Source: Nocardia sp. CY41 (GTDB lineage Bacteria > Actinomycetota > Actinomycetes > Mycobacteriales > Mycobacteriaceae). Taken from it: 64,000 nt of DNA. The DNA lies in NCBI RefSeq assembly GCF_009829325.1, contig NZ_VUOS01000012.1:186001-250000 (forward strand), in the 5' to 3' direction. The position numbers and the translations under genes were made by a program. Position 1 is the first letter of the stretch. Every line of letters begins with the position of its first letter. Below the pieces are notes generated by a model. It did no database searches and was not told the origin of the DNA. It saw only the letters and a program-made list of their open reading frames with translations. This document shows positions 26,956-35,463 of the stretch, piece after piece.

Positions 26956-27609
26956 ATGTCGGTGCCACATATTGAGCGGCCGGAACTTCCCAAGTCGATG
27001 ACTTGGGAGGAGTTGGAGCGACTTCCTGAGGAGATCGCGCAGCAGATCGAGTTGTGGGATGGTCATGTGGTCTGGATGCGCCGCGGTCCGGCCGAGCATC
27101 AGACCTTCTCCAACCGGCTTTGGGCCACGCTCGAGCGCTGTGCGCGGAAGTACATGTCGCAGAAGCCCGAAGAATGTTGGCGCGTCACTACCGAGACGAA
27201 CGTCTTCCTGGGTCACACCGGCAAGTCCAACTTCCTGACACCGGACTTCCTGGTCCACCGCTGTCTCGGTTCCGCCTATCAGGATGTGCGCGGCAGTGAC
27301 GTCGTCCTGGTCGGCGAGGTTCTGTCGCCCGGCAACTCGCAGACGGACATCGAAGCCAAGAAAGGACGCTACGCCAGCGCGGGCATCCCGTGGTACTGGG
27401 AAGTGACGCTGGCCCGTGAGGTCAGCGCGATCGCCACCGTCCGCGCTTATGGTCTCGATATCGGCCATGCGCAGCTGCCGGACGGGGTCCACCCACTGCG
27501 CGCGGCCAACTACATCCTCGCCGCCGAGTGGACCGACGAGAACCCGGGTGGAATCGAGTTCGACTTCCCGTTCCCGATCAGCATTCCGTGGACCGAACTC
27601 GAATACTGA
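26956..27609 (+). CDS. Uma2-family (DUF820) endonuclease-like protein
   Basis: 217 aa. A PD-(D/E)XK restriction-endonuclease-like fold of the Uma2/DUF820 family: SNFLTPDFLVHRC supplies the Asp strand, VVLVGEVLSPGNSQTD the Glu strand, and EAKKGRYASAGIPWYWEV the Lys and following strand. All three catalytic positions appear intact. Such genes are abundant in some actinobacteria and cyanobacteria; their role is unclear, and no transposase accompanies this one. It has its own short leader after ccsB. Confidence 0.85.
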   Translation: MSVPHIERPELPKSMTWEELERLPEEIAQQIELWDGHVVWMRRGPAEHQTFSNRLWATLERCARKYMSQKPEECWRVTTETNVFLGHTGKSNFLTPDFLVHRCLGSAYQDVRGSDVVLVGEVLSPGNSQTDIEAKKGRYASAGIPWYWEVTLAREVSAIATVRAYGLDIGHAQLPDGVHPLRAANYILAAEWTDENPGGIEFDFPFPISIPWTELEY

Positions 27610-27689
27610 CGTCTGCGTCAGCCGTCATCATCGGTACGTAGTCCCGGTTGCCCGGACCGGGGCTCAGAATGGCGGATCAGCCGATTCAT

Positions 27690-27713
27690 GCGGCCCGCCA
27701 GTGTGCGGGCCGC
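27690..27713. terminator. Bidirectional terminator-like hairpin
   Basis: GCGGCCCGC (27690-27698) and GCGGGCCGC (27705-27713) form a perfect 9-bp stem with a 6-base loop, in the 123-base gap between the convergent Uma2 gene and the secreted protein. No U-tract. Confidence 0.55.
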
Positions 27714-27732
27714 GCGTCGGCGCCTTGTTCGG

Positions 27733-27996
27733 TCACATGATCCCCGGCCCGATGAGCCGGGAGTGAGGTCGGTGGGGAGGACCCGAATCGAGGTTGCTGT
27801 GGCCGCCCGGGGCCGGGCTGTCCTGCGGGACGCATACCAGGTTGGGCCCGGAACAGGTGGTTACGGTGGCGTCCTGACCGGCCTGGGCCACTCCTGCGGT
27901 CACCACGCCGCTGCCGAGTAGGGCGGGTATCGCGGCGATCGCCAAAGCGCGGGTTGATCGATGCCTGCGGTGGGTCGAGCGCTGGTCCGTCGTCAT
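27733..27996 (-). CDS. Small secreted protein
   Basis: 87 aa from the ATG at 27996, which has a perfect AAGGAG 6 bases upstream; this decides against the longer frame to 28227. Basic N-terminus (MTTDQRSTHRRHRSTRALAI) leads into a signal peptide ending near VAQAGQ. The mature part has two cysteines (TTCSGPNLVCVPQ) and a His/Pro-rich tail. Function unknown. Confidence 0.7.
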   Translation of the reverse strand: MTTDQRSTHRRHRSTRALAIAAIPALLGSGVVTAGVAQAGQDATVTTCSGPNLVCVPQDSPAPGGHSNLDSGPPHRPHSRLIGPGIM

Positions 27997-28299
27997 GCGG
28001 GCTCCTTCGTGTTCGTGTCGCGGGACGATCCCGCTGTCGAGGTGACGCGGTAAAGCCTCATCGACGCCGGATCCCGCCGAAAGGACACCAAGGGTGCCCG
28101 GCAGTGCACCCGTGCGGTACGCCGATTCCGCCAAGGTGGGGTTGCGGCCCAGATCCTCCGCCGGTTTGTCAGCGGCCTCCTTGGGGAACGCGAAGCCCGT
28201 CACGGTCTCGTCGAGGGAGAACGCCACGTAGACGATTTGCTCGACGCGGAACTTCAGCCTGCCGGTTCCGCCGGCTCGGGATGCCTCCCAGCCGGGCGG

Positions 28300-29161
28300 T
28301 TACAGGGCGAGCATGGCGGCAGCGACCTGGTCGGCCGCCGCTGGGCGCAGAGCGGTGCCCATGTCGTCGAGGACGAGCAGTCGCGCGCCGGGGATTTCGG
28401 CGGCGAGGACTTCACCGTTGCCGACCGGGAAGAACGGGTCGGCGCGACCGTGCACCACGAGCGTGGGCACGTCGAGTTCCCCGAGCCGCTCCCGCCAGCG
28501 TGGGGCGCAGTCGATCCGGGAGAACACCATCCCGAGCTGGTTCGCCTGGTGCACTGCGGGATCGCTCGACGGTGTCCGGTCCCAGATTCGGGCCGCCGTC
28601 GTCCGTGCCTGGCTGCGGATCGTTGCCCATCGGCTCGGCGCCCTCGGCGGCGAACGCCGCGACAGCATTTCGGTCGGTCCAGTCCGGCCGTGGGCGGGAG
28701 AACAGCGCGCCGATGACCGCGCTGTCGTGGTCGGGCAGGTCCTCGTCGACCGGGCCCGGCGCCACCGGCCGGGTGCCGACGAGGGTCAGTGCGGAGAACA
28801 TGTCCGGGTGTTCCAGCGCGGCGACCTGAGCGACCATCCCGCCGACGCCGACCCCACCGAGGTGGGCGGTCCCGGCGCCGAGCACCTCGACCAGCGCGGC
28901 CGCGTCGGCGGCGAGATCGCGCAGGTTGTATCCCGGGTTCTCCGGGTCGAGGGTCGTCGACGCGCCGGAGTCACGCAGGTCGTAGCGGACCACGCGCCGC
29001 CCGCCCGAGGCGAGCCGCTCGCACAGCGCGTCGGGCCAGGACAACATTGTCGTGCCACCGACCAGCAGGATCAGCGGATCGTCCTCGCGGCCGAAGCTCT
29101 CGATGCCGAGATCGACACCGTTTGCCCGCACCGACGTCATGCCCAACCGAAACGGCCCCAT
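28300..29161 (-). pseudogene. Alpha/beta hydrolase, frameshifted
   Basis: Two overlapping frames together give one alpha/beta hydrolase of about 286 aa. The 5' part has LILLVGGTTMLSWPDALCER (oxyanion region), VVRYDLRDSGASTT and the nucleophile segment GVGVGGMVAQVAAL, in which the usual Ser appears to be Val or Gly. The 3' part, in another frame, has QANQLGMVFSRIDCAPRW and LDVPTLVVHGRADPFFPVGN with the catalytic Asp. The shift is around 28609-28621; removing one base there restores 287 codons. Related to aclacinomycin methylesterase-like hydrolases. Either a true pseudogene or a base-calling error. Confidence 0.7.
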
Positions 29162-29565
29162 GCCTGAACTCCTGTCTGCCGGTGTCTCCAGAGGTGTTGA
29201 CGACAGGTTCACCCCAAAGTCATCGGTGCAGCCGAGATCGCGTCCACACTCCCGCAATCGCCACGAACCCGACAACAGCGGGTTGTCCCGACTGAATGCT
29301 CGCGGTATGCCATATCGCCACAACTGGCCGCTCGCGGGGAGTCGCAACTGGCCGTACTCGGGGAACTGCCGGTGGCCGCTGACACCGGTTGGACACCGAC
29401 AACCCGCGACAGCCGAATCCGGCATCCCCCACGTTCCCGGCTACAGCCCTACGTGAAACCGTGGAAGGTCACGCCCGTTCGGCCCGAACAGGCAGGGCTT
29501 CTAGAGGGTGTTCGAGGAGTCACCGACGGCCACTCGGTGACGTCGAATCGAACCAGAAGTTCTGA

Positions 29566-29766
29566 TCACACTCGATGATCAGACGGTCCGGGATGTCCCG
29601 GCCCTGCCGCCCCCATCCAGGCGCGCGGGTCCACGACGGCATCACAGTAGTCGGCGGCGTCGTAGAGGACCGGCCGGCGGGCGAGGTCGCCGGTGCGGGC
29701 CAGCGGCGCCAATTCCCAGCACATCCGCAGGACTTCGCTTACGCCATCGCGAGGCCCTGCGGTGTT
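29566..29766 (-). other. 66-codon open frame after the immunity-like gene, status uncertain
   Basis: Directly after the immunity-like gene's stop, the same frame stays open to a TGA at 29566. The peptide contains GVSEVLRMCWELAPLARTGD and YDAADYCDAVVDPRAWMGAA, which looks like real protein but has no clear start or ribosome-binding site. It could be the remnant of another gene. The rest of 29162-29565 shows no gene I can support. Confidence 0.3.
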
Positions 29767-30123
29767 CTACACCGGTTCGGCCCAGAATCCAGCCCTATCG
29801 ATCACGATGACGCATGGCTGGTTCAGCACCCCCACCTTGTAAACGGCCTCGCTGAGGTGGGTCGACATCAGAACCATCCACGTCTTCCACGGCGTGCTCT
29901 CGCCGGTCGGTGTTCCAGCTTTCGCTGCGAGGCGCGCGTAGTAGTCGCGGAGTTCCTGGTCGCTGAACCGGAACTCGACGGTGGGAACCACCGGCGATTC
30001 GCCTACAGCCGTGAGTAGCAGCCGACCTGCGCTGTCGCGGCCGATCCGGTATCCCCACTCGTTACCGGCACGAATCACCGAATCGGTGAGTTCATCCAGA
30101 TCGGGATCAGACTTTTCCACCAC
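29767..30123 (-). CDS. Probable immunity protein of a secreted-toxin cassette
   Basis: 118 aa, acidic and cytoplasmic. Contains LDELTDSVIRAGNEWGYRIG, FSDQELRDYYARLAAKAG and WMVLMSTHLSEAVYKVGVLN. The start overlaps the end of the upstream secreted toxin-like gene by 17 bases. A paralogue lies at 59180-59596 beside a remnant of the same toxin (shared MSTHL.EA.Y and ELTDSIVRAG), so the two-gene arrangement is repeated. Co-occurrence, overlap and opposite charge support an immunity role; there is no named family I recognise. Confidence 0.55.
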   Translation of the reverse strand: MVEKSDPDLDELTDSVIRAGNEWGYRIGRDSAGRLLLTAVGESPVVPTVEFRFSDQELRDYYARLAAKAGTPTGESTPWKTWMVLMSTHLSEAVYKVGVLNQPCVIVIDRAGFWAEPV

Positions 30124-30574
30124 AGGCTCCTCCCGGGTAGGCGGTGATGACCTTGCCTTTCTCGTGCACGATCACGGTGGGCTGAACCGTCTTGGCTATC
30201 GCTCCCGTGGCACGGTTGACGAGATAAATCTGCCCCGTGTAACAGTACTTGCCGCTCCCAACCGAGCCATGCCAGTCGGGTGCGTCGTGAGCTTTGGCGA
30301 TAGCCATGTCGGTGATGTCCCTCCAATTGCGACCTTCGATTCCCGCGAGGCCTTCCCACTCGCTCATGTGCCTCTGCTGGATGTGCCGATAACCTGATTC
30401 TTCGTCCCCACACAGCAGTTCCCAGTCGCCGAAGGTTGTGACGACCTTGTCCGCAGGCGAGCTGATTCCGCACGCTCCCCAAGGGAATGACGCTCGAGCC
30501 GGTGGGCTTTGGATCGCCCCACCGATCAGGCTGAACACCACTGCTGCGGCGACTATCAATGCATGTGTCTTCAT
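30107..30574 (-). CDS. Secreted BECR-type (RNase-like) toxin candidate
   Basis: 155 aa. Signal peptide MKTHALIVAAAVVFSLIGGA with probable cleavage after PPARA (about residue 28). The mature domain has GYRHIQQRHMSEW (His64, His69), IAKAHDAPDWHG, then YTGQIYLVNRATGAIAKTV and GKVITAYPGG (Thr144, Tyr146). Paired histidines near the start of the domain plus a terminal T-x-Y on the last strand are the pattern of Barnase-EndoU-ColicinE5-RelE (BECR) nuclease toxins. Four cysteines (35, 55, 111, 151) could form two disulfides. ATG at 30574 is preferred over GTG at 30586. Confidence 0.58.
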   Translation of the reverse strand: MKTHALIVAAAVVFSLIGGAIQSPPARASFPWGACGISSPADKVVTTFGDWELLCGDEESGYRHIQQRHMSEWEGLAGIEGRNWRDITDMAIAKAHDAPDWHGSVGSGKYCYTGQIYLVNRATGAIAKTVQPTVIVHEKGKVITAYPGGACGGKV

Positions 30575-30813
30575 CTCAACCCCCACGTAGTCGCACCGGA
30601 CCGGTGCCCATCTGAAACGTCGTTGCTTCTCCAGTGATGGCGGGTCAGCGCCCGAGACGGCTCCATCGCCTCAGCGGGTGGCGCAACATCCTGACTGCCA
30701 ACTTCATTGCTTTCCAACATGCTTTGACGCATCCGCCACGGTTTCGGTTCCCTGGGTTCCCCGAGTGACTCGGTCGCTTCTCTGGCCCAGTCGGCGGACA
30801 CCGCCTGGCCTGT

Positions 30814-31035
30814 TCAGGATTCGAGGTAGAGCCGTTCATTCGGGAGGCGGGGGAGGCCGGTGGGGTTGCCGGGGAGGACGGTTACCGCGCCGGGGCGGTG
30901 GCGGGCGTTCCAGTCCTGGATGAACACCAGTGCGGCGGCCAGGCACGCGGCGAAGTCCATTCGCTGGTCGTGCAGGTAGACCGAAAGGTGGACGTGGGGT
31001 TCTTCTGGGTGCGGAGATTGGGCGAGACCGGTCAT
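30814..31035 (-). CDS. Small hypothetical protein, third gene of an unknown three-gene unit
   Basis: 73 aa, starting 7 bases after the previous stop. Contains PHVHLSVYLHDQRMDFAACL and AAALVFIQDWNARHRPGAVT, an amphipathic alternation suggesting a small alpha/beta fold; no signal peptide or membrane helix. Not recognised. Its tight spacing to the 164-aa gene upstream argues for one operon downstream of the XRE/TPR regulator. Confidence 0.55.
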   Translation of the reverse strand: MTGLAQSPHPEEPHVHLSVYLHDQRMDFAACLAAALVFIQDWNARHRPGAVTVLPGNPTGLPRLPNERLYLES

Positions 31036-31042
31036 GAGGCTG

Positions 31043-31537
31043 TCAACGGGTTCGTTGGTGGCGGGATCGATCCGCGAGCAGGCACGCGCGCACCGCTTCC
31101 ACCACCAGCCGCCCCGACGGTCGGTAGGTGTCGCGGGGCGCTTCGAGCCATGCGCGATACGCGGTGTCGCTGTCGGCCGGGGAAGGGAGTGCGATCAACC
31201 CGCCGTCGCGGATCACCTTCACTCGATCCCGGAACAGGCCCGCGAAGACTCGAGGGTCGTCGGGCAGATCAGGTCGCACCAGAAAGGTCCAGGTCCGGGA
31301 ATGCGGGTGCGTGATGATCGGGCCGAGGCCATAGCCGCCGCTTTGTAAGCGGTCCGTCACTGCCCGGCCCAACGGCTCGGGTACCGATACAGCCCAGACC
31401 ATCGAACCCGCCCGCATCACGATCCGGCCGCGGGTTTCGGGATCTACCTCGGCTGGGAGCTGACAGACCAGCTTGTAGAAAGCGCACCGCCCGTTCGGTG
31501 TGGTCGGATCGAAACCGCTTATGCCCGCTGCGCTCAT
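31043..31537 (-). CDS. Conserved actinobacterial hypothetical protein
   Basis: 164 aa, start ATG overlapping the upstream gene's original stop (ATGA). Distinctive segments are DPTTPNGRCAFYKLVCQLPA, VDPETRGRIVMRAGSMVWAV, GPIITHPHSRTWTFLVRPDL and LIALPSPADSDTAYRAWLEA. Similar proteins are frequent in Nocardia and relatives and, as I recall, are sometimes labelled DNA-directed RNA polymerase beta subunit; nothing here supports that label. Second gene of a three-gene unit. The frame is also open upstream because of a frameshift in the previous gene. Confidence 0.68.
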   Translation of the reverse strand: MSAAGISGFDPTTPNGRCAFYKLVCQLPAEVDPETRGRIVMRAGSMVWAVSVPEPLGRAVTDRLQSGGYGLGPIITHPHSRTWTFLVRPDLPDDPRVFAGLFRDRVKVIRDGGLIALPSPADSDTAYRAWLEAPRDTYRPSGRLVVEAVRACLLADRSRHQRTR

Positions 31538-31999
31538 CCCTGCACCTCTGCGTCTTCGGCGCCGCCGGGCACTGTCGTCGGGTACAGCGCGCGGCCGAGC
31601 ATCACGTGCTCCGGCATGATCACGCTGCACACCCATGAACTCGGCCGGGACCGACCCGCCCAGATGCGCCATCCCAGGGACGATCACCGCACCCGCGCGG
31701 ACCACGTGCACCATCTCGAGCACGTTCGCTGCCGTGACCAGCGGCGCAGTGTCCGGCGCAACCACGTACACGGCAACCAGCGTGTACCTGTGGCGACGTG
31801 CCGGCATCGCAACCGTGGCTTGATCACCGGCCGCGTCGGCACCCGGGACCGCCATGCACCGCAGCCCGATAGCCAGTGCGCCGTCCGTATGTGCCAACGC
31901 GCCGGGCAACGGTATCGACTCGTCTTTCAAATACGCTGTGATCCGTTGCAATTCGGCGATCCCCGCCGAATAGAACCCCTGCCGACTGCTCGCATCCAT
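31534..31999 (-). pseudogene. First gene of the three-gene unit, frameshifted near its 3' end
   Basis: Begins MDASSRQGFYSAGIAELQRI with GGGAGG upstream and runs through RRHRYTLVAVYVVAPDTAPL and VIVPGMAHLGGSVPAEFMG. The expected ending, IMPEHVMLGRALYPTTVPGG then AEDAEVQG and a TGA overlapping the next start, is in a different frame. The break is near 31625-31632 in a GTGTG run; adding 2 bases gives exactly 156 codons. As it stands the frame reads through into the next gene. Function unknown; similar to proteins that accompany the 164-aa family. Confidence 0.62.
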
Positions 32000-32174
32000 C
32001 CCCTGCGCCTCCCTGCAATCCGATTGGAAAGCACCCGACGCCGAGGGCATCGACCCCACCAGCGGCCATTACCGCCCTCGCGGCCGAGAGGAAATCGGCC
32101 CGCTCACCCCGGCGTCGGGGCCGGTGACAGCGTCACAGTCCGAGAAGCCCCGCAACAATGGCACTCTCGGTGAG

Positions 32175-32200
32175 TGGCCCGATGAAGTGCCATCGGGCCA
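32175..32200. terminator. Hairpin after the XRE/TPR regulator gene
   Basis: TGGCCCGATG (32175-32184) and CATCGGGCCA (32191-32200) make a perfect 10-bp stem with a 6-base loop, 20 bases past the regulator's stop. The rest of the 220-base gap to the next gene must hold that gene's promoter. Confidence 0.55.
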
Positions 32201-32219
32201 TCGAAACTTGTTGTAAAGC

Positions 32220-33380
32220 TTAGTATTCGAGGTGAATCAAATCGGCGAGGGACCGCATCTCCGGGGTAAGGGTGCGTCGTCTGGAGATGATCCGGCCGAG
32301 TAGTTCCTTCGCGTACCGCTGTTCGATCAACCACGGGCGCGCCTCGCGGGACAGCTGGACCAGGACGTCGAACGCGGTGTCGTAGCTTCGAAGTTCGATG
32401 TGTGCCGCGGCGACATCGAGCAGGTGTCTGTTGCGGTTGTCGGACGTCGGCCGCAACCCTGGCGGCACCTGTCGGGCCAGTCGTAACGCGAGGTCGGAAC
32501 GGTCGTCCACGATGGCGTTCTCGACCCGCTTCATGGCGACCGTGGCGGGCCCGAATGTCGTCCAGTATTGGTGATAGCTTCCCGAATCACGTTTCAGCGC
32601 TGCCGCTGCCGCGTTGGCGAGCCGCATCATGTCGTCCGCCTCATCCGGCCGGTTGTCTCGTATTGCCGCCGCTGAGCCGCGCAAGAGTAACCACCCCCAG
32701 GTCGACAGTTCTCGAGTTGTGGCCACGGACAGGCGCGGCTCGATCCGATCTGCCCACGACGCGGCCAAGGTGCGGACTTGGCCGAACTGTCGTTCCACAA
32801 GTAGGAGCCAGCACAGAGTGATCACCGCCGACGCTGCGTCGAGCACGTTCCCGGTCGATTCCGCATCCCGCAGCGACTGATCGAGCGCGGTTTTCGCGGA
32901 TTGGAGTTGCCGCGTCTGGACCATCACCGACCCGGCCAGTTGCAGAATCCGGGATCGCATGAGCGGCGACGCGGCGCGCCCGTCGAGTATCAGGTGGGGA
33001 AGCAGTCGGCTCAACTGGTCGTACTCGTTGTGGTGGTAGAGCTTCACCGCGGTGACAAGTGACTCGTTCATGCTCCGTTCTGGAGGCGTTTCGGCCGCTT
33101 GTCCATCTGCGATCGAAAGGAGAGCCCGCCGCGTGGGAAGCCAGGCTTCTCCGTTTTCGGTCTCGGGGCGGTAGGGGTCCGGACCGAGAAGCGCAGACAG
33201 CGGGCAACTCATCGCCACGGCCAGTCGTCGAAGTGTCTGCACGCGAGTGTCGTCGCGCTCGCCCTGTTCGATCTTGCGAATCAGTGATAGCGATACCCCT
33301 GAACTCAGTGCGAGTTCACGTTGCGTCAGACCGCTCCGCTTGCGAACCGATCGCAAGCGTTCCCCGAGATCTGTGCTCAT
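32220..33380 (-). CDS. XRE-family regulator with TPR-like C-terminal region
   Basis: 386 aa. The N-terminal HTH_XRE is clear: LGERLRSVRKRSGLTQRELA then SGVSLSLIRKIEQGERDDTR. The remaining 300 residues are helical, with repeat-like pairs (LQSAKTALDQSLRDAESTGN; LLDVAAAHIELRSYDTAFDV), the architecture of peptide- or signal-sensing regulators. It precedes, on the same strand, the three-gene unit of unknown function and probably controls it, though a terminator-like hairpin separates them. Divergent from the lipase gene across a 360-base gap. Confidence 0.85.
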   Translation of the reverse strand: MSTDLGERLRSVRKRSGLTQRELALSSGVSLSLIRKIEQGERDDTRVQTLRRLAVAMSCPLSALLGPDPYRPETENGEAWLPTRRALLSIADGQAAETPPERSMNESLVTAVKLYHHNEYDQLSRLLPHLILDGRAASPLMRSRILQLAGSVMVQTRQLQSAKTALDQSLRDAESTGNVLDAASAVITLCWLLLVERQFGQVRTLAASWADRIEPRLSVATTRELSTWGWLLLRGSAAAIRDNRPDEADDMMRLANAAAAALKRDSGSYHQYWTTFGPATVAMKRVENAIVDDRSDLALRLARQVPPGLRPTSDNRNRHLLDVAAAHIELRSYDTAFDVLVQLSREARPWLIEQRYAKELLGRIISRRRTLTPEMRSLADLIHLEY

Positions 33381-33740
33381 GGCCCGAGGCTACGGGAGCT
33401 CTCAGTTCTCGTCAGGCCGTGTCGGCATGAATTGTGCGGGTGATCGAAGCGAGGCGAATCGCGAGCGGACGCGCCGAGTCGCCGTCGGCACCTGTCCCGA
33501 TGTCATGCCCTGACCCGGGGCTGGCGAAGCCCTGCGTGGAGATCCGCCTGCGGGAAAGACCACCTCGGCGGTCCGCTCGAGACGTGGCCGAACGATTCGC
33601 CTCATCGGGATGACTCGGGCGGATTCCTTGCGTTTCCGCTCGCTGTCCGGCGTGTCGCTAAAGGTTTGCCCGCTGCGTCCGATTTGAATGCAGGCTGGCT
33701 GATCGACGAATGCCGCCAACTACCCGTGGAGGTCGAGGCC

Positions 33741-34997
33741 GTGATCAGGCAGGTTCTTTCCGCCGACAGCAGGCGCGGTGGTGTCCGGGTCCTCGGCTGT
33801 CTGGTACTCGGGCTGCTTCTCGCGGCCAAAGCAACCGCGGAACCGCTGTACCCACGGCCCGATCCGGACCCGTTCTACGCCGCCCCGGCGGATCTTGCGG
33901 CACACCGACCAGGAGATGTGCTCGGTGTGCGCGCGCTGCCGCCCTTGGCGATGTTTCCCGGCTCGACCGTCACGCTCGTCAAATTCCGGTCCAGCAACTC
34001 GCATGGAGCGCCGATCGCGGCGACGACGACGGTGCTCACCCCCTTCGGCCGTCGGTCCGACGGGCCACTGCTGTCGTATCAGCACTTCATCAATGCGCTC
34101 GGCACCGGCTGCGCGGTGTCGCACAAGCTGTACGGCGACGACCTGAATCTGAACGTGACCACGCCGATCTTGAACGTGGCGCTGGCGCAGGGCTGGGCCG
34201 TCGCGCTGCCGGATCAACTCGGACCGCAGTTCGCGCTGGGGGCCGCTCGCCTGGGTGGCCAGATCGTTCTGGACGGCATCAGAGCGGTGCAGCGCCTGCC
34301 CGCGCTCGCCGCGCAGCACAGCGCGACGGTCATGGCGGGTTACTCCGGCGGCGGTCTGGCCGCCGCATGGGCGGCCGCGCTACAGCCGACGTACGCGCCG
34401 GAGTTGCAGCTCGCGGGCGCCGCCATCGGCGGCGTCCCGATGAACTTGGTGACGATGGCGGAGGCGCTGGGTCTGGATCCGCACCCCTCGTTCGGGTTGG
34501 CCATGGCGGCGGCGATCGGACTGGAGCGGGAGTATCCGGACCGGCTGCCGATCAGCTCATATCTCACCCCGCGCGGGCGCGAGGTCGCTGACGCCATGGC
34601 CAACAGTTGCAGCAACGAGATTCTCACCGCGGGTATCAATGGCAGCGCTCGGGAGTACGTCACCGACACCTCGATCTTCGACAGCCGCCAAGCACGCTCG
34701 GTGGTGGAGGAGAACAGTCTGGAACTCTACGGCGGGGTACCGGACACGCCGATCTTCGAATGGCATTCGCCGGAAGACCGGCAGATTGCGGTCGAGGCCA
34801 TCGAGAACACCGTCCGCCGCTGGTGCGCGGCGGGGGTGCGAGTGCAGACACTGCGGGTCCCCGCGATCGAACAGCTGCCGGAAGCCGAGCCGCTGTCCGG
34901 AGCCGAGCATCTGACCACAGCGGTACTGGGTGCGCCGGCCGCGATGATGTGGCTCGGCGCGCGGGTTCGCGGCGAGCCCGCGCCCAGCAACTGCTGA
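33741..34997 (+). CDS. Secreted lipase-family alpha/beta hydrolase
   Basis: 418 aa from the GTG at 33741, chosen for GGAGG 8 bases upstream; an ATG at 33666 has none. The signal peptide VLGCLVLGLLLAAKATAEP follows a basic start. Typical of actinobacterial secretory lipases: TTTVLTPFGRRSDGPLLSYQ, ALPDQLGPQFALGAARLGGQ, and the nucleophile elbow AGYSGGGLAAAWAA. The acid and His are likely in GVPDTPIFEWHSPEDRQIAV and EAEPLSGAEHLTTAVLGAPA. Would hydrolyse acyl esters outside the cell. The 360 bases upstream (33381-33740) show no gene. Confidence 0.88.
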   Translation: MIRQVLSADSRRGGVRVLGCLVLGLLLAAKATAEPLYPRPDPDPFYAAPADLAAHRPGDVLGVRALPPLAMFPGSTVTLVKFRSSNSHGAPIAATTTVLTPFGRRSDGPLLSYQHFINALGTGCAVSHKLYGDDLNLNVTTPILNVALAQGWAVALPDQLGPQFALGAARLGGQIVLDGIRAVQRLPALAAQHSATVMAGYSGGGLAAAWAAALQPTYAPELQLAGAAIGGVPMNLVTMAEALGLDPHPSFGLAMAAAIGLEREYPDRLPISSYLTPRGREVADAMANSCSNEILTAGINGSAREYVTDTSIFDSRQARSVVEENSLELYGGVPDTPIFEWHSPEDRQIAVEAIENTVRRWCAAGVRVQTLRVPAIEQLPEAEPLSGAEHLTTAVLGAPAAMMWLGARVRGEPAPSNC

Positions 34998-35463
34998 CGA
35001 GGCGGGCGGGTGGACATCAGTGCGGGCGCGGTCACCGCAACTTGGCGACAACCGTGAACCTACTACGCGGAGGAGGGACGCACTTGCTGTGTTGCGAGAT
35101 GATTACCAGCACCGCAGGAGCGACCAGTGGGACGCGGTGCCGTCGGGGGACGCGAGCGCGGCGGCCTGACAAGACGCATGCCTCCGATTATTTGGCGGAA
35201 TAGTAGGGTATTTATTAACGCGCTTGCGCCGAAAGATCGAATACGACCGTTTCAGATTGTGTCGCACAAATATGCGAGACCGTCTTGGTGCGCGATGCGA
35301 GTAAGACGCAGATCAGCATTCCGCCGAAATATGGACCGCCGGAATCGATAACACTTCGAGTTCCGCTGTCTTAAGGGACACGCGACTTCGCATGTCTGCT
35401 AAAGAGCTGCTCTGGGTGGCTACGCCGCGGACGGCCGACGCGGAGGACGGCCGAGCGATGTTC
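34998..35463. other. AT-richer intergenic stretch without a supported gene
   Basis: 466 bases between the convergent lipase and LppU-like genes. From about 35185 to 35345 the base composition is clearly less GC-rich than all surroundings (for example GGGTATTTATTAACG), with a TTGTG-TCG-CACAA palindrome at 35257-35269. A 74-codon open frame (35127-35351, +) is Arg-rich and lacks a good start. It could be a leftover of transferred DNA or hold an unannotated RNA. Confidence 0.4.

Noticed and set aside
31043..32059. A single 338-aa gene in the unknown unit
   Set aside because: The upstream half has a natural C-terminus in another frame with a stop overlapping the 164-aa gene's ATG; the single frame is better explained as a frameshift fusion.
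35127..35351. A 74-codon ORF in the AT-rich gap
   Set aside because: Arg-rich, no ribosome-binding site and codon choice unlike neighbouring genes; described as part of the intergenic region instead.
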